Below, piece by piece: positions 49,201 to 53,000 of a stretch of 64,000 nucleotides of DNA. The notes beneath the pieces are model-generated. The model saw only the letters and a program-made list of their open reading frames with translations. It made no database searches and was not told the DNA's origin. Positions within the stretch are counted from its first letter, which is position 1; each line of letters opens with the position of its first letter. Source of the DNA: Erythrocercus mccallii (lineage: Eukaryota > Chordata > Aves > Passeriformes > Dicruridae); the NCBI GenBank assembly GCA_013397435.1, contig VZRG01001069.1, positions 187,159-251,158 on the forward strand. The letters run 5' to 3'. Made by a program: the position numbers and the translations under genes.

Positions 49201-50089
49201 GGCAACACTGGCTAGGAAATGGGTCTTCTCTCACATACAGAGGAATGTCTAATCATAAAACTACCAATTTACAGTCTAAAAAGTGCAAGTGTAAGGGGTT
49301 ATGTGGAACAGAGAGGGTAAAGTCCACATTTGGCTCTTTATTAGAGGAATTTCATGTTACTTAAAATCTTGGGGAAAGGTCCAGCTAGTGAACAAAGCAA
49401 GACCCCTTTGATACATGATGTAACAGTTACTGCTAGAAATGCTCATCTTTTCCAGAAGGAATTTATAAACTTTAGAGGTGTCTCAGGGAAAAAAAAACAA
49501 ACGGATTCTGAAAAAGAGAACTGAGCATGTGCTTTCCCAAGTATATTTGTCTTGGTAATTTTGTGTCAACAAGATATACAGAAAATCACTACCTAAAATA
49601 AGGGGGTGCTCTTATTTTCATATCTTTATTCTGTGTAGGTTATAGAGGACAGAAAGGGGAAAGAGGCGAGCCTGGAATTGGACTGCCTGGTAACCCTGGA
49701 CCACCTGGCCCTGCAGGTACAAGTCTCCAGATTTATTTCTGTTATTGTTATTTATGAACTAACAGGCCTTTCTCCTGTTTTTAACGCTGGTTTTACACTC
49801 CTGCTTTTCCTCCTGAGCTGGGTTGTAGCGTGAGGCCAGCCCCACCCTCCTTCTCATGGATGCGATGGAGTGCAGCTGATGTTGGTGATGAAATTTGGGG
49901 CACTGCACGTGCTCTGGTGAGGACTCTGCTAATTCTAGCTTTGTTTTACCAGCTGCTGGCCTGCCAGGCCCACCAGGAACATCAGGCTCACCCGGACCAC
50001 AGGGGCCGCCTGGACCCAACGGGAGGTGCAATCCGGCAGATTGCTATTACCACGTGTCACAGACTCGCTCACGCACCAGCAGGAAATAA
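1223..50089 (+). CDS. COL19A1: Collagen alpha-1(XIX) chain, 3' half of gene (34 exons, 5' end outside window)
   Basis: Collagen XIX is a secreted homotrimeric FACIT collagen of basement-membrane zones, muscle and brain. The 34 exons described separately join without frame breaks into 691 residues and a stop. Domain order in this partial protein: end of COL5 (1-7), NC5 (about 8-27), COL4 (28-251), NC4 (252-265), COL3 (266-352), NC3 (about 354-378), COL2 (379-544), NC2 (about 545-590), COL1 (591-670), NC1 (671-691). All junctions up to exon 31 are phase 0 and mostly begin with a glycine codon. The last three junctions are phase 1. NC3 (NERNGMSSLYK), NC2 (EEIKKYI...SQLKLPAAMLA) and the C-terminal CNPADC identify collagen XIX rather than IX, XII, XIV or XXI. 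No promoter or signal peptide is visible because the 5' half lies upstream. Introns range from 84 nt to 6.4 kb. Confidence 0.96.
1277..5657 (+). other. COL19A1 intron, 4.4 kb
   Basis: No exon-like Gly-X-Y stretch seen. It holds a short tandem array (about 2177-2209, attaatcc unit) and a near-exact direct repeat of tttctgattgctgta around 3527-3562. Otherwise it is AT-rich unique-looking sequence; a few ORFs of 60-93 codons look like chance. Confidence 0.6.
2177..2209. repeat. Short tandem repeat, attaatcc unit
   Basis: About four copies of an 8-bp attaatcc unit with one substitution (attaattc). Intronic, no evident function. Confidence 0.7.
5658..5720 (+). CDS. COL19A1: COL19A1 exon 2: NC5 to COL4
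   Basis: 63 nt, 21 codons, between tttccag and gtaagc. It starts with Ser rather than Gly (SDTRLLGVL), completing the NC5 interruption, then re-enters the helix with GTPGLKGQKGDI. The phase-0 fit joins it to exon 3, which starts GQKGEL. Confidence 0.88.
5721..6490 (+). other. COL19A1 intron
   Basis: 770 nt of AT-rich intronic sequence. Nothing further recognised. Confidence 0.6.
6491..6535 (+). CDS. COL19A1: COL19A1 exon 3: COL4
   Basis: 45 nt, 15 codons, GQKGELGMTGAKGEK, five perfect Gly-X-Y triplets, very lysine/glutamate rich. The acceptor is the less usual ...gttaaaag (AAG); the donor gtgagt is strong. Confidence 0.9.
6536..7490 (+). other. COL19A1 intron
   Basis: 955 nt AT-rich intron with no repeat family recognised. 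Polypyrimidine tract and ttttccttag acceptor at the 3' end. Confidence 0.6.
7491..7526 (+). CDS. COL19A1: COL19A1 exon 4: COL4, with Gly-to-Ser break
   Basis: 36 nt, 12 codons, GEPSEKGDKGDP, between ttttccttag and gtaagt. The second triplet begins with Ser (codon TCC at 7500-7502) where Gly is expected, so the repeat reads GEP-SEK-GDK-GDP. The exon is otherwise typical and in phase. The substitution may be a fixed imperfection, an allele or a base error. Confidence 0.88.
7527..8410 (+). other. COL19A1 intron
   Basis: 884 nt of intron. AT-rich, no mobile element recognised. Confidence 0.6.
8411..8446 (+). CDS. COL19A1: COL19A1 exon 5: COL4
   Basis: 36 nt, GETGMEGSKGNK, four Gly-X-Y triplets. 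Acceptor ttattttcag, donor gtattt. Separated from exon 6 by only 108 nt. Confidence 0.9.
8555..8608 (+). CDS. COL19A1: COL19A1 exon 6: COL4
   Basis: 54 nt, GEMGDPGPPGLIGNPGSK, six perfect triplets, phase 0. Acceptor aaatcattag, strong donor gtaagt. Confidence 0.93.
8609..9020 (+). other. COL19A1 intron, part before the CR1 insertion
   Basis: Unique-looking AT-rich intron sequence leading up to the CR1 element that fills most of this 1.9-kb intron. No gene seen. Confidence 0.6.
9021..10052 (+). mobile_element. CR1-type LINE fragment, sense orientation, 3' end intact
   Basis: About 1.03 kb of degraded CR1 retrotransposon, 5' truncated as usual for CR1. The start reads as the reverse-transcriptase region (frame with RWIQSWLN and a degraded GVHQGSILGPVLFN-like stretch near 9150-9185). 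It then runs through the CR1 3' part to gtgattctgtga at 10041-10052, which matches the ATTCTRTG terminal octamer. Multiple frameshifts and stops show it is dead. The overlapping ORFs at 9004-9507 are remnants of this element. It is intronic to COL19A1 and in the same orientation. Family assignment is by recognition, not alignment. Confidence 0.92.
10053..10529 (+). other. COL19A1 intron, part after the CR1 insertion
   Basis: AT-rich intron between the CR1 3' end and exon 7. No further feature. Confidence 0.6.
10530..10583 (+). CDS. COL19A1: COL19A1 exon 7: COL4
   Basis: 54 nt, GLQGPPGPVGPRGLPGEV, six perfect triplets. Acceptor atttcacag, donor gtatgt, phase 0. Confidence 0.94.
10584..13929 (+). 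other. COL19A1 intron, 3.3 kb
   Basis: Two parts. Up to about 11640 the sequence is noticeably GC-richer than its surroundings and may be an old insertion (listed separately). The remainder, to 13929, is AT-rich with nothing recognised. Confidence 0.55.
10590..11640. other. GC-richer block, possibly a degraded mobile element
   Basis: Base composition shifts relative to the flanking intron. It contains two loosely similar stretches (gagatggttaagcaagaag near 10942 and gggatggtcaagcagtgg near 11069). A 115-codon ORF (10814-11161) has no features of a known protein. I do not recognise a repeat family, so an old retroelement is only a guess. Confidence 0.3.
13930..13983 (+). CDS. COL19A1: COL19A1 exon 8: COL4
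   Basis: 54 nt, GLPGDPGVPGNPGIKGDK, six perfect triplets. Acceptor taattccag, donor gtatgt. Confidence 0.94.
13984..15227 (+). other. COL19A1 intron
   Basis: 1.24-kb intron with a short TG/TA-rich simple repeat at about 14481-14505. Nothing else recognised. Confidence 0.6.
14481..14505. repeat. TG/TA simple repeat
   Basis: Alternating purine-pyrimidine tract of tgta/tgtg units, about 25 nt, intronic. A possible length polymorphism. Confidence 0.6.
15228..15317 (+). CDS. COL19A1: COL19A1 exon 9: COL4
   Basis: 90 nt, 30 codons, acceptor tttgcag, donor gtaagt. Starts GDPGGIMGPPGHPGPKGDM and ends with GPPGPSLPGTP, where one X-Y-X-Y (PSLP) spacing between glycines makes a short helix imperfection of a kind common in FACIT collagens. 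Confidence 0.94.
15318..15400 (+). other. COL19A1 intron, part before the CR1 fragment
   Basis: Short unique-looking intron segment between exon 9 and the antisense CR1. Nothing recognised. Confidence 0.5.
15401..15641 (-). mobile_element. CR1-type LINE fragment, antisense orientation
   Basis: About 240 bp. On the plus strand it reads as the reverse complement of the CR1 3' end, including the familiar segments gatcatctagttccaacc (near 15438) and cttgaacgcttccaggga (near 15511). It lies opposite to COL19A1 and occupies about 40% of the 587-nt intron between exons 9 and 10. Only the 3'-proximal region is present. Confidence 0.9.
15905..15949 (+). CDS. COL19A1: COL19A1 exon 10: COL4
   Basis: 45 nt, GPTGVPGNPGPRGPK, five triplets. 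Acceptor gtttcttttag, donor gtatgc. Followed by a 106-nt intron. Confidence 0.93.
16056..16133 (+). CDS. COL19A1: COL19A1 exon 11: COL4
   Basis: 78 nt, 26 codons. Starts GERGLPGVQGAPGEMGPP and ends GIGIQGSP, where a G-I-G dipeptide spacing forms a one-residue helix imperfection. Acceptor cctttcacag, donor gtaagt. Confidence 0.93.
16134..16986 (+). other. COL19A1 intron
   Basis: 853 nt of AT-rich intron. Nothing recognised. Confidence 0.6.
16987..17022 (+). CDS. COL19A1: COL19A1 exon 12: COL4
   Basis: 36 nt, GPIGPTGSSGVQ, four triplets, acceptor ttcttacag, donor gtacgg (less common than gtaagt). First of three exons packed into 340 nt. Confidence 0.9.
17126..17179 (+). CDS. COL19A1: COL19A1 exon 13: COL4
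   Basis: 54 nt, GPRGPPGLPGAPGTPGIN, six perfect triplets. Acceptor tgctcttag, donor gtaagt. Flanking introns are only 103 and 90 nt. Confidence 0.94.
17270..17323 (+). CDS. COL19A1: COL19A1 exon 14: end of COL4
   Basis: 54 nt, GTPGRDGKPGLPGPPGDP, six triplets. Acceptor tgtttctag, donor gtacgt. The next exon starts with Val, so this is the last helical exon of COL4. Confidence 0.94.
17324..19562 (+). other. COL19A1 intron, 2.2 kb
   Basis: AT-rich intron with stops in all frames. No repeat family or extra exon recognised. Confidence 0.6.
19563..19604 (+). CDS. COL19A1: COL19A1 exon 15: NC4
   Basis: 42 nt, VALPLVGDMGAILK, acceptor ttaatttcag, donor gtaaat. Non-collagenous and hydrophobic, and closely like the ALPLLGDIGALLK segment I recall for mammalian collagen XIX. 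The following cysteine-containing part of the mammalian domain was not found between here and exon 16. Confidence 0.85.
19605..20673 (+). other. COL19A1 intron
   Basis: 1.07 kb, examined in all plus-strand frames for a missing NC4 exon. No stretch combines a plausible acceptor, donor and a C-x-x-C or Gly-rich reading. AT-rich otherwise. Confidence 0.55.
20674..20727 (+). CDS. COL19A1: COL19A1 exon 16: start of COL3
   Basis: 54 nt, GDPGTRGPPGIPGREGPK, six perfect triplets. Acceptor gctctgcag, donor gtaagt. Its match to the start of COL3 in mammalian collagen XIX, as I remember it, is very close. Confidence 0.95.
20728..21553 (+). other. COL19A1 intron
   Basis: 826-nt intron. It contains, at 21017-21057, a 41-bp stretch similar to the 3' end of the LTR-like element at 22799-23501. 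Nothing else recognised. Confidence 0.6.
21017..21057 (+). repeat. 41-bp segment similar to the 3' end of the downstream LTR
   Basis: Begins ctatctatagac and ends agaatcct. It matches 23448-23488 at nearly all positions; the differences are a T/C and a small cluster inside gtcacataa versus gtcatgcaa. Flanks on both sides differ. Confidence 0.75.
21554..21607 (+). CDS. COL19A1: COL19A1 exon 17: COL3
   Basis: 54 nt, GSKGERGFPGLAGEKGDE, six triplets. Acceptor tttttcatag, donor gtaaaa. Confidence 0.94.
21608..22798 (+). other. COL19A1 intron, part before the LTR insertion
   Basis: AT-rich intron before the LTR-like insertion. Nothing else recognised apart from the GGTG target-site copy at 22795-22798. 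Confidence 0.6.
22799..23501 (+). mobile_element. Solo-LTR-like endogenous retroviral remnant
   Basis: About 703 bp bounded by TGTCTT at the left end and AAGACA at the right, a perfect 6-bp inverted terminus with TG...CA ends. It is flanked by a 4-bp direct repeat GGTG (22795-22798 and 23502-23505), consistent with target-site duplication. The left end, tcttggtttggaaagacagg, and an internal A-rich tract (about 22974-23010) resemble a repeat I associate with passerine genomes. No gag, pol or env reading is present, so this looks like a solo LTR. Which strand is sense was not determined firmly; plus is assumed. An alternative 3' boundary near 23407-23446 cannot be excluded. Confidence 0.75.
23506..25317 (+). 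other. COL19A1 intron, part after the LTR
   Basis: 1.8 kb of AT-rich intron. An 84-codon plus ORF and a 119-codon minus ORF overlap around 23.7-24.1 kb and read as low-complexity Lys/Phe/Ser-rich noise. A C7 run lies near 24052. Confidence 0.55.
25318..25371 (+). CDS. COL19A1: COL19A1 exon 18: COL3
   Basis: 54 nt, GLQGAPGMPGIPGPSGPS, six triplets. Acceptor aatttccag, strong donor gtaagt. Confidence 0.94.
25372..26306 (+). other. COL19A1 intron
   Basis: 935-nt AT-rich intron. Nothing recognised. Confidence 0.6.
26307..26360 (+). CDS. COL19A1: COL19A1 exon 19: COL3
   Basis: 54 nt, GVSGRPGHPGPAGAKGEK, six triplets. Acceptor gttgtgcag, donor gtattc. Confidence 0.94.
26361..28417 (+). other. 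COL19A1 intron, 2.1 kb
   Basis: AT-rich. It includes an unusually long polypyrimidine tract (about 28092-28128) followed by cccaacccag at 28148-28157, an acceptor-like site with no convincing exon after it. ORFs of 75-106 codons on the minus strand look like chance. Confidence 0.55.
28418..28462 (+). CDS. COL19A1: COL19A1 exon 20: end of COL3
   Basis: 45 nt, GSEGSPGKPGPPGPP, five triplets. Acceptor gctgtactag, donor gtgaga. Confidence 0.93.
28463..29060 (+). other. COL19A1 intron
   Basis: 598-nt AT-rich intron. Nothing recognised. Confidence 0.6.
29061..29111 (+). CDS. COL19A1: COL19A1 exon 21: NC3
   Basis: 51 nt, GMPYNERNGMSSLYKLQ, donor gtattt. The acceptor is atgctttaaag (AAG rather than CAG). 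It is non-collagenous and carries the NERNGMSSLYK segment that I recognise as characteristic of collagen XIX, which makes this one of the best identifying exons. Confidence 0.93.
29196..29240 (+). CDS. COL19A1: COL19A1 exon 22: NC3 to COL2
   Basis: 45 nt, GGVSVASYPGPPGPP. Acceptor cttgctgttacag, donor gtaggt. Separated from exon 21 by an 84-nt intron, the shortest seen in this gene. The helix restarts at the third glycine. Confidence 0.92.
29241..30097 (+). other. COL19A1 intron
   Basis: 857-nt intron. A short internal direct repeat (tactaatagta twice around 29523-29549) is the only structure noted. Confidence 0.6.
30098..30124 (+). CDS. COL19A1: COL19A1 exon 23: COL2 micro-exon
   Basis: 27 nt, GPKGDPGTV, three triplets, the smallest exon found. 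Acceptor ttttttttacag with a strong T tract, donor gtatgt. Half the canonical 54-nt unit. Confidence 0.9.
30125..31051 (+). other. COL19A1 intron
   Basis: 927-nt intron with a GC-richer patch around 30630-30830 that yields overlapping 78-87 codon ORFs on both strands. No family recognised. Confidence 0.5.
31052..31105 (+). CDS. COL19A1: COL19A1 exon 24: COL2
   Basis: 54 nt, GDPGPMGLPGLEGLPGEK, six triplets, donor gtagga. The acceptor region is A-rich (aaaaaaataaaaaacag), so the polypyrimidine tract is displaced upstream and the site looks weak. The reading frame and family match still make the exon secure. Confidence 0.92.
31106..33633 (+). other. COL19A1 intron, 2.5 kb
   Basis: AT-rich except for a GC-richer patch around 32420-32600 producing overlapping minus-strand ORFs (88 and 112 codons) that I do not recognise. 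No CR1 or LTR signature seen. Confidence 0.5.
33634..33678 (+). CDS. COL19A1: COL19A1 exon 25: COL2
   Basis: 45 nt, GDRGPAGAPGVSGTP, five triplets. Acceptor tttcttcag, donor gtatgt. Confidence 0.94.
33679..35800 (+). other. COL19A1 intron, 2.1 kb
   Basis: AT-rich intron with a short (AT)n tract at about 35711-35721. Nothing else recognised. Confidence 0.6.
35801..35845 (+). CDS. COL19A1: COL19A1 exon 26: COL2
   Basis: 45 nt, GKPGSPGSPGLPGEP, five triplets. Acceptor cttttcacag, donor gtaagt. 108 nt before exon 27. Confidence 0.94.
35954..36016 (+). CDS. COL19A1: COL19A1 exon 27: COL2
   Basis: 63 nt, 21 codons in seven triplets, starting GERGPIGDIGFPGPEG and ending PQGKP. Acceptor ctttcttag, donor gtaagc. 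Confidence 0.94.
36017..37487 (+). other. COL19A1 intron, 1.5 kb
   Basis: Contains the longest minus-strand ORF of the window's introns (154 codons at 36823-37287) and an overlapping 116-codon plus ORF. Neither shows recognisable domains, and I treat both as chance. No mobile element recognised. Confidence 0.5.
37488..37523 (+). CDS. COL19A1: COL19A1 exon 28: COL2
   Basis: 36 nt, GINGKDGLPGPP, four triplets. Acceptor ttttttcttag, donor gtaaga. 142-nt intron to exon 29. Confidence 0.93.
37666..37710 (+). CDS. COL19A1: COL19A1 exon 29: COL2
   Basis: 45 nt, GAVGRPGDRGPKGER, five triplets. Acceptor catttttcag, donor gtaagc. Confidence 0.94.
37711..39360 (+). other. COL19A1 intron, part before the CR1 fragment
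   Basis: AT-rich intron carrying a CA/TA/TG simple repeat at about 38208-38243. ORFs of 60-70 codons look like chance. Confidence 0.55.
38208..38243. repeat. Mixed TA/CA/TG simple repeat
   Basis: Alternating purine-pyrimidine tract (gtatatat, cacacatatatat, gtatgtatg), intronic. A candidate microsatellite. Confidence 0.6.
39361..39674 (-). mobile_element. CR1-type LINE 3' fragment, antisense orientation
   Basis: About 314 bp. The left end carries tandem atcatagaatcatagaa, the reverse complement of the CR1 terminal ATTCTATG octamers, so the true 3' end of the element is at 39361. The rest matches the antisense CR1 3' region (the ttccagtgccct and cagtaaagaatttcttcct segments near 39526-39563). 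5' truncated. Directly followed by a 24-bp tandem duplication. Confidence 0.92.
39674..39721. repeat. Perfect 24-bp tandem duplication
   Basis: Two identical head-to-tail copies of a 24-bp AT-rich unit (39674-39697 and 39698-39721; starts actaacttag, ends ctataattt), immediately beside the 5'-truncated end of the CR1 fragment. Confidence 0.85.
39722..40122 (+). other. COL19A1 intron, part after the CR1 fragment
   Basis: AT-rich intron between the 24-bp duplication and exon 30. Nothing else recognised. Confidence 0.55.
40123..40293 (+). CDS. COL19A1: COL19A1 exon 30: large COL2 exon
   Basis: 171 nt, 57 codons, acceptor tttatacag, donor gtaagt. Begins GDQGIPGDRGPQGERGKP and ends with GPPGSPGPPGFS; 19 uninterrupted triplets. 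By far the largest helical exon here and the C-terminal end of COL2. It is also the only COL19A1 exon sitting in a long ORF (40009-40377). Confidence 0.97.
40294..41223 (+). other. COL19A1 intron
   Basis: 930-nt intron. Nothing recognised. Confidence 0.6.
41224..41290 (+). CDS. COL19A1: COL19A1 exon 31: NC2, first part
   Basis: 67 nt, phase 0 in and phase 1 out. ADAISLEEIKKYIKQEVL followed by KVFE, with a split codon. Acceptor ttcctcatcag, donor gtaaga. The regularly spaced Ile/Val/Leu residues and charged positions suit the short alpha-helical coiled coil by which FACIT NC2 domains start trimerisation. Confidence 0.95.
41291..43082 (+). other. COL19A1 intron, 1.8 kb
   Basis: AT-rich intron splitting the NC2 coding sequence at a phase-1 site. 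No mobile element recognised. Confidence 0.6.
43083..43238 (+). CDS. COL19A1: COL19A1 exon 32: NC2 second part and start of COL1
   Basis: 156 nt, phase 1 in and out. Completes NC2 with ERMAQFVSQLKLPAAMLA then SQAH, and enters COL1 with GKPGPPGKDGSPGPPGKDG. The GPPGKDG motif is repeated, probably by local triplet duplication. Acceptor ttgattaatgaag (AAG, modest pyrimidine tract), donor gtagga. Confidence 0.95.
43239..49638 (+). other. COL19A1 intron, 6.4 kb (largest in window)
   Basis: Scanned on both strands for further exons or elements. No Gly-X-Y exon, CR1 or LTR signature seen. A minus ORF of 77 codons at 44665-44898 has a cysteine-containing stretch (GMCKCDPLTGRSYL) but no supporting context. 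The rest is AT-rich with chance ORFs up to 113 codons. Confidence 0.5.
49639..49716 (+). CDS. COL19A1: COL19A1 exon 33: COL1
   Basis: 78 nt, phase 1 in and out, acceptor ctgtgtag, donor gtacaa. Residues YRGQKGERGEPGIGLPGNPG, then PPGPA. The G-I-G one-residue imperfection lies at the same place as G-R-G in the penultimate exon of COL9A1 (61262-61339), and both exons are 78 nt with the same phases. Confidence 0.95.
49717..49952 (+). other. COL19A1 last intron
   Basis: 236-nt intron. Its sequence is open in places and somewhat GC-richer but lacks a Gly-X-Y pattern. Ends with the acceptor gttttaccag. Confidence 0.6.
49953..50089 (+). CDS. COL19A1: COL19A1 exon 34: end of COL1 and NC1, stop codon
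   Basis: 137 nt including TAA at 50087-50089. The split codon gives a G-P-A-A-A-G break, then GLPGPPGTSGSPGPQG and PPGPNG, then the NC1 tail R-CNPADC and YYHVSQTRSRTSRK. The two cysteines four residues apart at the COL1/NC1 junction are the FACIT hallmark for interchain disulfides. The tail is unusually basic (four Arg, one Lys in the last seven residues). Confidence 0.96.
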
Positions 50090-53000
50090 AAATCCTCTCC
50101 TGCAGACACTTGGGTTCACAGTCACTTTTCACACTTTCCAATAAGTTAATTTAAGTTTTGAAATATTTGCTGCATTTTTTTTTTCTCTCGACACTGCATG
50201 GTATATAGATAATTTGTAAGGCACAAAACTGAGCCTTTTTCTATGTCATTTGCAGTGTCATAATGATGACATGATGTCATATATTTTTCAGAGTGCATTC
50301 CAGGTGTTGTTTCCCATATTTATTTTGCTTAGAACAGAAAATAGGCCCAAATAACTTTCATAAACTTTTTTCTTCAAACAAAAAATATTTTATTAGAACT
50401 TAAGACATTATGTATGCCTCCATATGTAAGCTGGCTTTGTTTTTCTTGCTGGTGGTGAATTTTAAATGGAAAAAATACATTTCTGAAGTTGCAAGGTGTA
50501 CTCATTCATGGTGAATGCAGGACCTGAGCTGGAGCACTAGGAACTCTGTCTAGACTAAACATTCATGTCCCTCAAGGAGGCTCCAGCACACCTGAAAATT
50601 GTCTGCCATGCACCAGGAACGCTGCCCACCATTTCACTGGTCACATCCAAGGTGGCGAAGAAGGAAACAAAGATGGGTTTATGATCTCCTTATCCTATCC
50701 AACGGTGAGCTTCAGACTGACTGGAAAATCACCAGGTGTAGCTCCAGGAAGTGTCTCTCCTGACTGGATTTTGTCCCAGCTGAGGGATTGTATGTTCCTT
50801 TAGTCATGGTTACACACAGCCCAGATATTAAATGCAAGAGGCTGCTGATGGTGTTCCAGACTGAGAACTGGCACACCTTCTAACCATTACGTGGACTGAG
50901 TAAGGGCACTAAGGACTGTAATCAAGCTACTCTGCCATTAAGTCTGCCTACAGCAAAAGTGACCCCTTGCTTTAGAGCAGAGGCTGGTGAGTACGTAGTC
51001 CAAGAATGGAACTTTGAAAGCTTCTGATCTTGGTGATGGCACTGTTTTCCTCTTCCTCCTGCAATATTCACATGCTGAAATAAGCTTGAGAAGAACATGG
51101 GATCTGTATACTGCAAAACTCACGGGTCCTGTTAACTGGTTATAGAAAATTTCTTGAGTTCAAGAGAAATTTGGAAAAAAATACAAAACCCTTCTAGAAA
51201 GGTGTACTACCGAGAGCAAAAGCATCCAGTTTTCAGGCATTTAGTAAAGGCTGCAGGAGCAGACAATGCCAGTGATGAACAAAACAGAGCAATGTGTAAA
51301 TCCCACAGAGTTCAAAGGGTTGAGCAAAAGAAAAGCTGGAGAAAATCGATCACACAGATGATCCTGAAAAGGAGTGAGTAGGGGCGGCCAAAATTTCACT
51401 TTTGGTTATTAATTAACAGATTATCCTAAGTTAATCCTGTGGAATTTTGTACAGTGCAATAGAAAGTGAAGGTGCTATTTAGAGAACATAGACATTTTTA
51501 ACCTACAACCTCAAAATGCACCTGTAGTACATACTGAAGGCTCTTATCCCATCGTTTGGAAGTCAGTCACTCTGCCACATCTGACCGGGAAATAGTTTTG
51601 ATAACTTTGTGCCTGAGCAGTACTGAACTACCGGGGAAATATTCTCAAATTGGAAATGCTGGCTTCCAGAGAAGCTGCGATGAGACATGAATCTGGAAGG
51701 AGTTAAGGAATGACTGATGGGAGTCTTTAGCAAAAGATATACATTGGCATTTGTTCTGAATAGAGTTCTTAGCACTTGCACCCAGAGCAGAGGAACAAGA
51801 TGAGTGCAAGTGGTGACAGAATTAACTCAGGCAACAGCTGGGGCACTCAAGACACTTGCTGAGTTTGGTGTTTGGAGGAGAGAAGGTACTTGCTACAAAA
51901 GGATGTTGAAACACAGGCATGGAAGGCTGAGAGTAAACACCTGGGACAGGAGAGACAGCAGGAATGAGGACAGCAGAAAACCTGTGGCATACCATGAAAC
52001 TATCTCCTGAAGGAGCTGCAATGTACCCTGCAGCTGCGGACACCTTGGGGAGTCAGGGTGCTTTATCTGTTCCTTGTGAGGGTGGGTCAAAAGCCCACAG
52101 CACAGGTGAACCCAGTCCTGTTCTTCTCCTGTTCTTCTCACCCCCCTCACTCCTCAGGATGCAATGGCTGTCCATTCTCCATGCCAGCACATCCTCTGCT
52201 CTGCGGGCAGCGGGCACCTGTCCCGCTGGGGTGAAGGTGCATTTGGGCAAGTGGTCCTGCCTGAGCTTAGCTCAACATAAGATGCTCACACTCCAGAATG
52301 GCTATGCCCATGGAACATGTTTTGGTTTGCCCTGTGGAACTGATCACCCTTCCAGTTCTAGTCCTCAGAGTGCCGAGGCTGTGGGAGTGCTGGGAATGGT
52401 GACGCTGCTGGAAACTGAGCGCTGTGGGGGCCATGGGTCTGCCCGCCCAGACAGTACAGCCTTGCACCAACACATCTCAGTGTCTAAATGTGGACATCAG
52501 AGGAGCAACAGCTCCACATACTAGTGTCCATTCTCTGAAAGGAACTTCTGGTCAGGTATCTTGCAGGAACATTTTCACTTTCTTTAATTTTTTTTTGTTA
52601 CTTTTCCAATAATTCCAATATATGTAATAATCTAAACATTTTTTTACTTCATAAGTTAATTTTGAACTTCATTTTCTGAGATAATATTGAAAAGGGTGCT
52701 GTCTTGTGGTAGTACTTGTGTGACTTAGAGGTTCCCAAGCAGCCCCATCCTGGAAGGCTGTACATAGACCATTGCGCTGCATTGGTGGTATCTGTATATT
52801 TTGGGGCTTTTGGCTTGCTGAAACCCAGCATCTGTTATCTTCCAGATGCAATTACTGTATTTTAATTTACTTGAACTTATTGGAAAGCAGAACACTTTTT
52901 ATATTTGAAGAAGTTTTATTTTTTCATCTATGTTTCCTACAGATGCCTTTTTCTTTTTATAGGTTCAAAGAGAAAGGTCTTTCTAAAATATAATTCAGTG

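Noticed and set aside
51964..52524. 186-codon plus-strand ORF, longest in the window
   Set aside because: It lies in the probable COL19A1 3'UTR, in a GC-richer stretch with several overlapping ORFs in other frames. No domain, no splice context, low-complexity composition.
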